From a bacterium D16-50 (GTDB taxonomy: Bacteria > Bacillota > Clostridia > Lachnospirales > Lachnospiraceae), in contig RAZA01000007.1 in assembly GCA_003612485.1 (NCBI GenBank), positions 62,001-126,000 on the forward strand: a stretch of DNA of 64,000 bases, in the 5' to 3' direction. Below, piece after piece: positions 1-8,037 of this stretch (position 1 is its first letter; each line of letters opens with the position of its first letter). A program made the translations under genes and the position numbers. The notes beneath the pieces were generated by a model, which saw only the letters and a program-made list of their open reading frames with translations, was not told the origin of the DNA and made no database searches.

Positions 1-28
1 GACTTTTGTATCATTGTATACAAAAGTC
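1..28. repeat. Inverted repeat at window edge
   Basis: Two 11-base arms, GACTTTTGTAT and ATACAAAAGTC, flank a 6-base loop. It could be a terminator stem of a gene left of the window or a transposon end. There is no long T run directly after it, so its role is unclear. Confidence 0.5.
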
Positions 29-157
29 CCATGACCATTAGACGGGTGCTCGTAAGAAAGTAATTCACCCAAAATTACACTTACGTCATATGTCAGACGG
101 GATTGGCTAACGAAAAAATTAGTAGAAGGGTAAAAATAAACGATTGGAGGTGACGCT

Positions 158-226
158 ATGACACAACCGAAAGACCCCAAAAGCTTTCTTGTGGTGCTAC
201 CCGGTGAAATTATCGAGATACCATAG
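158..226 (+). CDS. Short ORF, 22 aa, unknown
   Basis: An ATG preceded by GGAGGTGACGCT opens a 22-codon frame ending in TAG. The good ribosome binding site suggests it is translated, either as a leader peptide or as the stump of a longer gene cut by rearrangement. The product (starting MTQPKDPKSF) matches nothing I recognise. The stretch from 227 to 332 holds no further gene. Confidence 0.3.
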   Translation: MTQPKDPKSFLVVLPGEIIEIP

Positions 227-332
227 GATAGCGATAAATAATGGCTGACCTTGTTTTACAGCCTGCAACAAAGCCTGCATTGAAAAAATCACATTTTCGT
301 GATATACTTAGAAATCTGATCGGAGGTGCAGC

Positions 333-551
333 ATGGCGGTTTGCTATGATAAATTGTTTCATCTGATGATTGATCGACATATAACCAATGCACAACTAAT
401 TACTAAGGCAGGGTTTAGCGCAAACATATTGACAAGATTAAAAAAGAATGAATATGTGTCATTAGAAAGCATTGAAAAATTATGCTGTGCCATGGAATGT
501 AGTGTTGATGACATTTTGGAATTTCAGGAGAATGTGAATGATAACCGTTAA
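333..551 (+). CDS. HTH (Cro/C1-type) regulator of the RM locus
   Basis: This 72-aa protein looks like a compact helix-turn-helix regulator of the Cro/C1 type. A recognition-helix region reads AGFSANILTRLKKNEYVSLE, followed by the LCCAMECSVDDIL segment usual in small XRE proteins (HTH_26 style). It starts at an ATG with GGAGGTGCAGC upstream. The end overlaps the methyltransferase start by 14 bases, so the two are probably translationally coupled. By analogy with controller proteins of type II restriction-modification systems, it may time expression of the methyltransferase and endonuclease. That role is inferred from position only. Confidence 0.75.
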   Translation: MAVCYDKLFHLMIDRHITNAQLITKAGFSANILTRLKKNEYVSLESIEKLCCAMECSVDDILEFQENVNDNR

Positions 552-1617
552 CGACTATATAAATAATCCGACATTGGCAGAACCATGTTTTGTCCAAGGG
601 GATTCTTTGAAAGTACTCTCTCAATTGCCAGATGGTTGCATTGATTGTGTGGTAACGAGTCCGCCCTATTATATGAAACGTCAGTATTTGGGTGGTGGTA
701 TAGGCTTAGAGCCAACATATACAGAGTATATCGACAATCTGCTTGCTATTGTGCAGGAAATTTATCGTGTTCTTAAACCTACAGGCTCATTCTGGTTGAA
801 CATTGGAGATAGCTATCAAAATAAGCAACTATTGAATATCCCTTACCGTGTAGCCATAAAAATGCAAGACGATCAGAAATGGATTCTTCGAAATACTGTT
901 GTTTGGGATAAAATGAAAGGTGCTATGTCACAATCCAAAGATAGTTTGGGATGTGAGTACGAGCCTATGTTTCATTTTGTAAAGAAGAAGTCTGGGTACT
1001 ATTACGATTCTGATGCAGTAAGAAGAAAACCTCGCAGTGCTCGTGTTGAGAATGGTGCCGTAGTTAGTGCAACTGGTGTAAGTGGTGTTCGGTACAGACG
1101 TAAAATTGAGCTAAGCACAGAGCTTACAGAGGAACAACGTCAAAACGCATACAAAGCGTTGGACGATGTGCTGAAGCGCATTCAAAAAGGCGAGCTTGCT
1201 GACTTTAGAATGGTCATCAAAGGAGCTAATCAGCGTGTAACTAATGGAGATACAACAAATTTGAGTGGGCGAGCGAAAGAGCTTCAAGAAAAGGGATTCT
1301 ATTTTCTATTCTATAATCCAAATGGTAGCATGATCTCGGATGTATGGCAAATAATTCCCGAAGATACACAAGGACGAAAGCTGCATTTTGCACCGTTTCC
1401 AGAAGACCTGGTTAAAACACCCATAATTTTAACATGTCCCCCTAATGGTATCGTTTTAGATCCGTTTGTGGGAACGGGCACAACCAGCTATGTAGCAGCC
1501 CAACTCAAGCTAAAATCCATAGGCATCGATATGTCGAAAGAGTACCTTGAACTTGCAGAAAGCAGATGTTCAGATTTCGGTTGCCTTAATAATGGAGAAC
1601 TGGAGAAAGTATTATGA
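538..1617 (+). CDS. Type II DNA methyltransferase (beta class)
   Basis: This 359-aa S-adenosylmethionine-dependent DNA methyltransferase carries the catalytic motif TSPPYY at residues 40-45 and the AdoMet-binding motif DPFVGTGTT near residue 308. The catalytic motif comes first, the order of the beta class (N4-cytosine or N6-adenine). The SPPY form leans towards N4-cytosine but does not prove it. Length is normal for a stand-alone modification enzyme. The stop overlaps the endonuclease start (ATGA), and the regulator upstream overlaps its start, giving a three-gene restriction-modification operon. It should methylate the site cut by the next gene's product and so protect the host. The recognition sequence cannot be read from the protein. 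Confidence 0.9.
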   Translation: MITVNDYINNPTLAEPCFVQGDSLKVLSQLPDGCIDCVVTSPPYYMKRQYLGGGIGLEPTYTEYIDNLLAIVQEIYRVLKPTGSFWLNIGDSYQNKQLLNIPYRVAIKMQDDQKWILRNTVVWDKMKGAMSQSKDSLGCEYEPMFHFVKKKSGYYYDSDAVRRKPRSARVENGAVVSATGVSGVRYRRKIELSTELTEEQRQNAYKALDDVLKRIQKGELADFRMVIKGANQRVTNGDTTNLSGRAKELQEKGFYFLFYNPNGSMISDVWQIIPEDTQGRKLHFAPFPEDLVKTPIILTCPPNGIVLDPFVGTGTTSYVAAQLKLKSIGIDMSKEYLELAESRCSDFGCLNNGELEKVL

Positions 1618-2462
1618 GTAAAATTAGTGAGTTTTTCGGACTGAATTGTAATGATGATTCATTAAATTTTGAAGCAGCAATGAGTACGCAGATCTGTCCA
1701 TATACACAACGTGTCTGCACTAAAATGAGAAAATCTGATCCAAGTGTGAAGATAGGAACCTGCTCAGTCAAATATCAGAATCAAGACGTGATTATTTGTC
1801 CGTTCAGGCTATTGGAACATAATCAGATTTTTATTGACTGCTTACATTTGCTAACCATGCACGAACCCGGAAATGAACTTTATCTCGTCCCGGAGGTACA
1901 AATTCCCGGTGGACATGTTGATTATTTCTTGGTTTCGGCTAAAGACAAAAAGGTTAAGGATTTTATTGGAATCGAGTTGCAGACCATGGATACAACCGGA
2001 ACTGTGTGGCCCGAGCGCCAGAGATTCTTGAATGAAAAGAGTATCGCAGTTGAAGTCACTGACTTAAATAATAAGAAGACGTTCGGAATGAACTGGAAGA
2101 TGACGTTAAAAACCATCCTCATTCAGATGCACCACAAAAGCGAAACATTTGAGCATTTGAACAAGCACTTAGTTCTGATAATTCAGAAGCCTCTATATGA
2201 GCACATGAAAAGCGATTTTAACTTTGATGGGATTGAAGGTGTCAGACTTGGAGACCCTGTTCACATCCATTCATACAATTTTGAGGAAAAAGAACAGCAA
2301 CTTAATTTGTCTCTTCATACACGTGTCAGTACTGATTCGGAGGGTATTGCAAATTGCCTTGGACTAAATGCAGAAAGTAAGGTTGAATTACAAGATTTAA
2401 TCCGCATTCTTGAACCCAAGTTAATTGAAGCGAACAGATTGAAAATCGGAATTGCCGGATAA
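1614..2462 (+). CDS. NotI-like type II restriction endonuclease
   Basis: This 282-aa protein is coupled by an ATGA overlap to the methyltransferase. Four cysteines (Cys28, Cys35, Cys50, Cys62; CPYTQRVC, GTCSV, ICPF) recall the Cys4 metal site near the N terminus of the NotI family. Farther on, PEVQIPGGHVDYF and GIELQ give a PD-(D/E)XK-like core with Asp103, Glu121 and Gln123. NotI is known for using Gln in place of the usual Lys. The family call rests on recalled motifs, and the cut site is unknown. With the upstream methyltransferase it should form a working restriction-modification system, since no frame break was seen in either gene. Confidence 0.75.
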   Translation: MSKISEFFGLNCNDDSLNFEAAMSTQICPYTQRVCTKMRKSDPSVKIGTCSVKYQNQDVIICPFRLLEHNQIFIDCLHLLTMHEPGNELYLVPEVQIPGGHVDYFLVSAKDKKVKDFIGIELQTMDTTGTVWPERQRFLNEKSIAVEVTDLNNKKTFGMNWKMTLKTILIQMHHKSETFEHLNKHLVLIIQKPLYEHMKSDFNFDGIEGVRLGDPVHIHSYNFEEKEQQLNLSLHTRVSTDSEGIANCLGLNAESKVELQDLIRILEPKLIEANRLKIGIAG

Positions 2463-2520
2463 GTTAGCAAAGTCTGATTAGCCTATTATCAAAGGCCATT
2501 GATTAAAGTGTATAATATAT

Positions 2521-2961
2521 TTGATTAGTAATGTCAGTGGTGAGCAATATGGAGCGAACAAAGCAGTTAAGGATAAGGATGCTAATCAAGACATCCCTGC
2601 CTTTGAGATTGAAAAGAAATTAGAACAATATCCCACAATATTACTTGCTGGTCATTTTTGTATTTTTGACAAGTTAAATTGTGTAGAAAAGTTACCCCAT
2701 AGTGTTTTTGAGAAAATATCGATAGAACAGATTCTTTTGTTAGAAGCTGATCCGGTACGCATATTAACCAATCTAAATATCAGAGATAAAAAGAAATATG
2801 AACTTAGGCATATTGAACTGTTGTTGGAGGAAGAACGACGGGCTGCGGAAGAAATTTCCCGGAAATGTAGTTGTAGATTGCATATTCACCAAATGGCTTT
2901 TGATGAATCAGATTTCCGAAAATGTTGCAAGATATTAAATGAGGAGGTACAAGCTGTATGA
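2521..2961 (+). pseudogene. ATP-binding protein fragment, N terminus missing
   Basis: A 146-codon frame opens with a weak TTG. The text ILLAGHFCIFDK and ILLLEADPVRIL...RDKKKYE resembles the middle and end of small AAA/kinase-like ATPases found beside PIN-GNAT proteins. The expected N-terminal P-loop (GxxGxGKS/T) is absent, so this is most likely a 5'-truncated remnant. Its stop overlaps the start of the next broken gene (ATGA), the coupling the intact pair would have had. A possible -10 (TATAATAT) lies just upstream near 2511, but I see no good ribosome binding site. Confidence 0.5.
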
Positions 2962-3462
2962 GAATTCTTTTGGACAAAAATATTGTGATACATCTTGAGA
3001 ACAAAAGAGTGTTATAGAAGACCGCAGATTGCGCAACAAGGCTGCCCGTCTTGGCCTCGCAGAGCATGTATTTTCAATCAACAGCTTTATCAGCAAAGTA
3101 ACCGTAGAAAACCCTGACCTTATTGAGCATAAAGCTCTTGCGGTCGAAAAAGTGTACTTTGGAAATGTAGATATCAATGATAGCTTCTTTGATAATTTTC
3201 GGAATGCATATGACGGATTTGAACGGTGGTTTGCTCGCAAATGCGATGAAGAAGCATATATCTGTCGCTCAGATGATGGAAAAATACTTGGTTTTCTGTA
3301 TTTGAAAACCGAGGGCATTTCTGAAAATTACTCTGACATTGAGCCTCCGTTCCCCCCTTAGCGTAGATTAAAAGTAATATCAATTAAACCCGAATATGTA
3401 GAGAAGATATTACAAGGAACTAAGAAATTTGAATACCGAAAGCGTTTGGCAAAAAAGGGCGT
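2958..3462 (+). pseudogene. PIN-GNAT-ASCH gene remnant with internal deletions
   Basis: The frame begins MRILLDKNIVIHLENKRVL, like a PIN-domain start, and then hits a stop at 3015-3017. In another frame the text resumes with IEDRRLRNKAARLG and a GNAT-like stretch (YFGNVDINDSFFDNF, GKILGFLYLK) up to an in-frame TAG at 3359, where a Lys codon would be expected. It then runs directly into ISIKPEYVEKILQGTKKFEY, an ASCH-domain start. The piece ends by merging into unrelated transposon sequence near 3463. At least two deletions and one nonsense codon make it non-functional. The domain calls are from recalled family patterns. Confidence 0.55.
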
Positions 3463-3636
3463 GCTTGTTATTATGGAACGCCGCGTCAGAACGCACCGCC
3501 TTTGCGCCCGTGGCGGCTATCTGGAAAGTATCGTGCCGGAGCTGATCGCCATGACGGACGAGGAGTAAACGGTAGATAGTGCGTACCTCGACTGATATGA
3601 AGAAGTATGGGAGAATAGACTATATTTCTATCACGA

Positions 3637-3667
3637 GTATCAAAAGTTAAGTTTCAACTTTTGATAC
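3637..3667. repeat. Hairpin upstream of IS66 tnpA
   Basis: Perfect 12-base arms GTATCAAAAGTT and AACTTTTGATAC surround a 7-base loop. The hairpin sits between the left IS end and the tnpA ribosome binding site, where it could limit read-through transcription or translation into tnpA. Confidence 0.6.
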
Positions 3668-3687
3668 CGATATACGGAGGTAAGTTT

Positions 3688-4059
3688 ATGAGTTCAGAAA
3701 CAACTATGATGGCCGAGCAGTACCGTCTCCGGGAATGGGCCGACCAGATCAGGGACTGCCAGAGCCGTCCGTCCGGCATGAGCGTCGTCAGCTGGTGTGC
3801 CTGCCACGGTATCACAAAAGCGAATTATTATTACAGGCTCCGCCGTGTGAGAGAAGCCTGCCTTGAAACCATGCAGGGGGAAATAACCGCGCAGCGGATA
3901 GTCCCTGTACAGCCCGGGCTTTTACAGCAGCAGGAACAGAAAGACGGCAATGCACAGCCGGGACTGGATATTTCCATAAAAGGGGGTTCCATCCATGTAA
4001 CAGAATCCACGCCCATGCCATTGCTTGCGGCAGTTCTTGAGGTGATGCGGAATGCTTAA
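3688..4059 (+). CDS. tnpA: IS66 accessory protein TnpA
   Basis: This 123-aa small protein of IS66 elements has the helix-turn-helix-like text VSWCACHGITKANYYYRLRR, the usual mark of this family. ATG 3688 was chosen because GGAGG lies 7 bases upstream. The end overlaps tnpB by 8 bases. TnpA and TnpB are needed with TnpC for transposition of IS66, though their exact roles are not well defined. No break was seen. Confidence 0.9.
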   Translation: MSSETTMMAEQYRLREWADQIRDCQSRPSGMSVVSWCACHGITKANYYYRLRRVREACLETMQGEITAQRIVPVQPGLLQQQEQKDGNAQPGLDISIKGGSIHVTESTPMPLLAAVLEVMRNA

Positions 4060-4414
4060 TGATGCCATCTGTTTCAAGGCAGTTTATATTGTCTGCGGAT
4101 ACACAGACCTGCGCTCCGGCATGGACCGGCTGGCGGCGCTCATTGAAACGCAGACCGGGAGCAGACCGTATGTCCCAGACACGCTTTATCTTTTCTGTGG
4201 GCGGCGCACCGACCGCATCAAAGGACTTGTATGGGAAGGGGACGGCTGGCTTCTGTTATACAAGCGGCTGGCAGAAGGCCGGTTTCAGTGGCCGCGCAGT
4301 CCCGAAGAAGTGCGTGAATTAACGCTACAGCAGTTCCGGTGGCTGATGGAGGGTCTGACGACCTCCCCGAAGAAATCGGTCAAGCCAGTGGAACCGCCGG
4401 AATATACGGGATAA
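4052..4414 (+). CDS. tnpB: IS66 accessory protein TnpB
   Basis: This 120-aa protein has the classic IS66 Orf2 text: YTDLRSGMDRLAALIE, TLYLFCGRRTDRIKGLVWEGD and GWLLLYKRLAEGRFQWP. Length is normal and the frame is intact. It overlaps tnpA by 8 bases, which suggests coupled translation. A GC-rich hairpin (CAGCGGCTTCTGCCGCTG, near 4572) lies between tnpB and tnpC. Confidence 0.95.
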   Translation: MLNDAICFKAVYIVCGYTDLRSGMDRLAALIETQTGSRPYVPDTLYLFCGRRTDRIKGLVWEGDGWLLLYKRLAEGRFQWPRSPEEVRELTLQQFRWLMEGLTTSPKKSVKPVEPPEYTG

Positions 4415-4692
4415 CTTTGTGCAAAACGGAGAATTTCCAGGGCGTTTTTTCCACCGGGAAAACAGTCTTACCACGTTTCTGCGGAGCCGTGTATCCGGCT
4501 GTAAAAAGGACCGGGAAAGGGTCAGGGACACCCCTTTTCTTTTTTTAAAAGATCCACAAAACAGCGGGATACAGCGGCTTCTGCCGCTGTTTTAAGCATA
4601 GTCATTATGACGGACGCCCTGCTGCGGCGAATTCGCAAAAACTGCCGTTTTCTGCTATACTGAAACCAGTGGAACCAGCGGGAGGCAGAGGC

Positions 4693-6312
4693 ATGGCTTT
4701 GGAATATACAGAAGAAAAACTGAACAGCCTTGACAAGGAAACCCTTATCCAGCTGTTTCTGTCACAGCAGGAGCAGCTGAAGCAGATCGACCATAATCTC
4801 CAGCTGGTGCTGGAACAGATGGCGGACTTAAAACGGCACCGTTTTGGCCGGTCAACAGAGAAACATGAAATGGAAGACCAACTCTCTTTTGTGGAAGCGG
4901 ACGGGAAAATCGTATTCTTTAATGAGTCAGAAGCCGTTGTGGATGAGGAATCCGTAGAAGAAGCAGAAACAGTTTCCCGCAGAAAACCAAAGAAAAAACA
5001 GGGAAAACGGGAAGAAGACCTGGACGGGCTTCCAGTAGTTGTGGTCGAACATTCCATGGCGGATGCAGAATTGGAGGATATGTTCGGGAAAGACGGCTGG
5101 AAGCAGCTTCCTGATGAGATATACCAAAGGTACAGTTTTACACCGGCGAAAATCGAGGTGGAGGAACACCATGTCAAGGTATATGCCGGGAAAAAGACGG
5201 ACGAAATCGTCAGAGCACCGCATCCGGAGAGCCTGTTGAGAGGGAGCCTCGTGTCCCCTTCGCTGGAAGCGGCAGTGATGAATGCCAAATATGTCAATGC
5301 CGTCCCGCTTTACCGGCAGGAACAGGAATTTGAGCGGTACGGACTGCACATTTCAAGACAGAACATGGCAAACTGGACAATCCTGTGTGCGGACCGTTAC
5401 CTTGCAGTACTTTATGATCACCTGCATGAAAAGCTGTATGGTTACCATGTCCTGCAGGCAGACGAGACTCCAGTACTGGTAAATAAGGACGGCCGTCCTG
5501 CAGGCAGCAGAAGCTATATGTGGGTGTACCGCACAGGGCGGATGTATACAGACAGGCAGATCGTCCTGTATGAATACCAGAAGACCCGTAATGCCAGCCA
5601 TCCGAGGGGATTCTTAAAGGATTTCAACGGGGTATGTGTCACGGACGGTTATCAAGTTTACCACATGGTCGAAAATGAGCGTGAAGACTTAAAGATTGCC
5701 GGATGCTGGTCCCATACGAGGCGCAGGTTTGATGAAGCAGTAAAAGCGCTGCCGAAAGCAAAGCAGAAGGACAGCCGCGCATACCTTGCGCTGACCATGA
5801 TATAGGCCATCTACCGAGAGGAAAAACTGCTTAAAGATCTTCCGGCAGGGGAACGTAAAATTCGCCGCCAGTTGAGTGTAAAACCCCTTGTGGAGGCTTA
5901 TTTCGTATGGGTGCGTGAAAACCTCCCGAAAGTGCCGCAGAAAAGCAAGACATGGGAAGGCTTCAGCTATTCACTTAACCAGGAAAAATACCTCAAAGTA
6001 TTTCTGGATGACGGTGAAGTCCCGATGGATAATAATGCAGCGGAACAGTCTATCCGGGGATTCTGTATCGGCAAGAAAAACTGGGTGATGATCGATACGG
6101 TTGCAGGGGCAAAGTCCAGCGCCATTATATACAGTATTGCTGAAACCGCAAAAGCCAACAATCTGAAACCGTATGATTATTTTGAATACCTGCTCACTGA
6201 AATCCCAAAGCATCTGGACGATACTGACCGCAGTTTTCTGGATGACCTGCTTCCATGGTCACCGAACCTGCCTGCGAACTGCCGGAAGCCCGGTAAAGAA
6301 GAAGTGAAATAA
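4693..6312 (+). pseudogene. tnpC: IS66 transposase TnpC, one amber codon
   Basis: This is the DDE transposase of the element. ATG 4693 follows GGGAGGCAGAGGC. N-terminal coiled coil (QLFLSQQEQLKQIDHNLQL), zinc-finger region and DDE domain (GYHVLQADETPVLV, VTDGYQVYHMV, GCWSHTRRRF) are in place. At 5803-5805 the frame is closed by TAG in LALTMI*AIYREEK, then continues unbroken in the same frame through MDNNAAEQSIRGFCIGKKNW to 6312. A single C-to-T change from CAG would explain it. Unless the stop is suppressed, the product lacks the catalytic C-terminal part. Confidence 0.9.
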
Positions 6313-6665
6313 GGACAGGAGCAAATCTGTTTCTATCATACAGGTTTGCTCCAGTTTTGTATAGGTACGGACTATCTACCGTTTACGACGAGGAAGCGAA
6401 AGACTACCTTTACCATGCAGTATACAGCGAGGAAGCAAAAGCATTTTTGAAAAAACGGGCCGAGGGAGGGACTACGGAATAATACCTTGTTTACAAGGAC
6501 GCACTCATACACCCTATCGGGTGTCGTGCGCTCTGCCGAGGGCTTTTTGGGAGCGTGGAAAATCCACACTCCCACATTGGCGGCTTGCGCCGCATAAGGA
6601 AAACTGCCTTTTCCCTGCGATAACTTACGCTGTCTACCCTTTAGTGCACTCGCGGAGGTGATACC

Positions 6666-7088
6666 ATAGCAATCTACCATTGTAGCATTAAAATTGCCAT
6701 CCGTGGCTACAAGACGCAGCTTGCATAGGCAGAACGCTGCCTTGTGGAGCTTGACCGACTGTTTATCCGCATCTATGAGGACAATGTTTCCGGGCGTATC
6801 ACCGATGAACGCTTTTCCCTTATGAGCAAGACCTACGAGGACGAACAGGCGCAGCTCAAGGTGGATATTCACCGCTTACGGCAGGAAATTGAAGTATAGG
6901 AACGACAGATTGAAGATTTAGAGAAGTTCATTCAGCGGGTACACAAATACGAGGACTTGCAGGAAATGACACCCTACGCCCTGCGAGAGCTTGTCAAGGG
7001 TATCTACATCGATGCCCCCGACAAGAGCAGCGGAAAGCGCAGACAGGGCATCCGCATCTCCTATGACCTTGTGGGCTTTTCCCCGTAG
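6666..7088 (+). pseudogene. Relaxase start fused to serine-recombinase (TnpX-like) C terminus
   Basis: The text AIYHCSIKIAIRGYKTQ resembles the start of MobA/MobL relaxases, but the expected start codon is ATA (6666-6668) and a TAG follows at 6726. In the same frame begins the C-terminal part of a TnpX/TndX-type recombinase (VELDRLFIRIYEDN, DLQEMTPYALRELVKGIYI, RQGIRISYDLVGF). This has a second TAG at 6897 where Gln is usual, and ends at 7086-7088. It is a deletion scar of a Tn4451-like mobilizable transposon. The region 6483-6665 holds only non-coding remains. Confidence 0.65.
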
Positions 7089-7205
7089 AAGAACTGATGA
7101 AACAGGAAACGGCATGACCAAAGCCATGCCGTTCCTGCAAAAAGCAATATTACTTTCTTATGACTCCCGACCATTTCAAGGCGGGCATTTTATTTATTAA
7201 AACAA

Positions 7206-7250
7206 AAAGAGACCGTCCCCCTCCTTTGGATTTGACGGGACAGTCTCTTT
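7206..7250 (-). terminator. Rho-independent terminator, possibly bidirectional
   Basis: Arms AAAGAGACCGTCCC and GGGACAGTCTCTTT pair over 14 bases with one mismatch. On the minus strand the stem is followed by a T-rich run, placing it 44 bases after the stop of the cytidylate-kinase-like gene. It separates the accessory island from backbone genes. Confidence 0.8.
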
Positions 7251-7293
7251 GCAGTCATATCTCATCGGTAATTGGACGCCTTCCCTGCAAGGG

Positions 7294-7779
7294 CTATATG
7301 ATCTCCACCCTCTCAAAATATCTTATAAGGATATTGGCGCAGTTTTCTATGCCCAGCTGCGATGTGTCCAGAATCATGTGGTAATTGTTCACATCCCCCC
7401 AGACCTTGCCCGTGTGCTGGTAATAGTATTCCGACCGGGCCTTGTCGTTCTGTTCCAGCATGGCTTTGGCGTCCTCGTAGGAAAGTTCCTTCTGCTCCAT
7501 CACGCGGCGGATACGGTCCTCCTTGTCGGCACACACATAGATATTGAATACATTGAGTTTGTCCTTCAGGATTTCTGAGGCGCAGCGCCCCAGAATGATG
7601 CAGGAACGAGATGCCAGCTCCTTTATAACCCCGGCTTCGTCCGCGTAGCTGTCCCCCGCAAGCTCGTGCTCGATGTAGGCCTTGTCGTAAACCGGAATGT
7701 CCAGCCTTTCGGAAAGCTCCTGCGCTATCATGCTGGCGCCGGTTCCAAACCTTCTGCTCATGGTAATTACCAGATTCAT
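7294..7779 (-). CDS. Cytidylate-kinase-like family protein
   Basis: This 161-aa P-loop protein begins MNLVITMSRRFGTGASMIAQ, where the glycine-rich loop corresponds to the Walker A region of cytidylate-kinase-like proteins common in Clostridia. Later text includes SRSCIILGRCASEIL, NVFNIYVCADKEDRIRRV and YHMILDTSQLGIENC, all family-like. ATG 7779 is preceded by GAGGAGGAAAGAGT. At about 160 residues it is shorter than typical members (about 200), mostly in the segment after YDK. Nucleotide substrate and role are unproven. It is transcribed alone, ending at the terminator near 7250. Confidence 0.8.
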   Translation of the reverse strand: MNLVITMSRRFGTGASMIAQELSERLDIPVYDKAYIEHELAGDSYADEAGVIKELASRSCIILGRCASEILKDKLNVFNIYVCADKEDRIRRVMEQKELSYEDAKAMLEQNDKARSEYYYQHTGKVWGDVNNYHMILDTSQLGIENCANILIRYFERVEII

Positions 7780-7828
7780 ACTCTTTCCTCCTCGTAACCT
7801 GCCATTTTTGCGTGCCACTGTGTCAATC

Positions 7829-7990
7829 TGTTTCGACATTATACCACAATTTCGTGCGCCCTGGCGCACATGGAATCAGAAGTCGAAACAGTGTCCTTCT
7901 GTTTCGACATTATACCACAATTTCGTGCGCTCCGCGCACATGGAATCAGAAGTCGAAACAATGTCCTTTTGTTTCGACATTATACCACAG
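7829..7990. repeat. Palindromic 70-71 bp tandem repeats
   Basis: Two full units (7829-7899, 7900-7969) and a partial third (from 7970) lie between two minus-strand genes. Each starts TGTTTCGACATTATACCACA and holds nested dyads: TGTTTCGAC with GTCGAAACA, and GTGCGC with GCGCAC. The units differ by a few bases only. The core TTCGACA equals the reverse complement of the Spo0A box consensus TGTCGAA. The block could therefore be a regulator-binding array, an intergenic REP-like repeat or an mRNA structure. Confidence 0.75.
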
Positions 7991-8037
7991 CGAACAAGCA
8001 GTTACAAGATTATCTAAGATTTACCCAATATAGCTGG

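Larger units (their letters stand above)
3565..6386 (+). mobile_element. IS66-family insertion sequence with 8-bp target duplication
   Basis: This is a 2822-bp element. The terminal inverted repeats begin GTAAACGGTAGATAG at 3565 and end CTATCTACCGTTTAC at 6386, with one mismatch over about 22 bases. It is flanked by the direct repeat GACGAGGA at 3557-3564 and 6387-6394. An 8-bp duplication is typical of IS66. Inside are tnpA, tnpB and tnpC in the usual order. The perfect duplication implies recent transposition, yet tnpC carries a nonsense codon, so this copy is probably no longer autonomous. Confidence 0.95.
3473..6482 (+). pseudogene. Small DUF3847-like transposon gene split by IS66
   Basis: Removing the IS66 element and one copy of the 8-bp duplication joins two halves in frame. 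The first half reads MERRVRTHRLCARGGYLESI and the second AKDYLYHAVYSEEAKAFLKK, ending at TAA 6480-6482. The RTHRLCxRGG text resembles DUF3847 proteins carried next to relaxase genes in mobilizable elements of Clostridia. The true N terminus is lost at the junction with the ASCH remnant. Together with the relic at 6666-7088 it marks the remains of a mobilizable transposon. Confidence 0.6.

Noticed and set aside
1..28. Phage or integron attachment site at the window start
   Set aside because: Only a simple inverted repeat is visible, with no partner sequence elsewhere in the window.
7829..7990. CRISPR array
   Set aside because: Units are contiguous near-identical 70-71 bp tandem copies with internal palindromes. 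There are no unique spacers and no cas genes.
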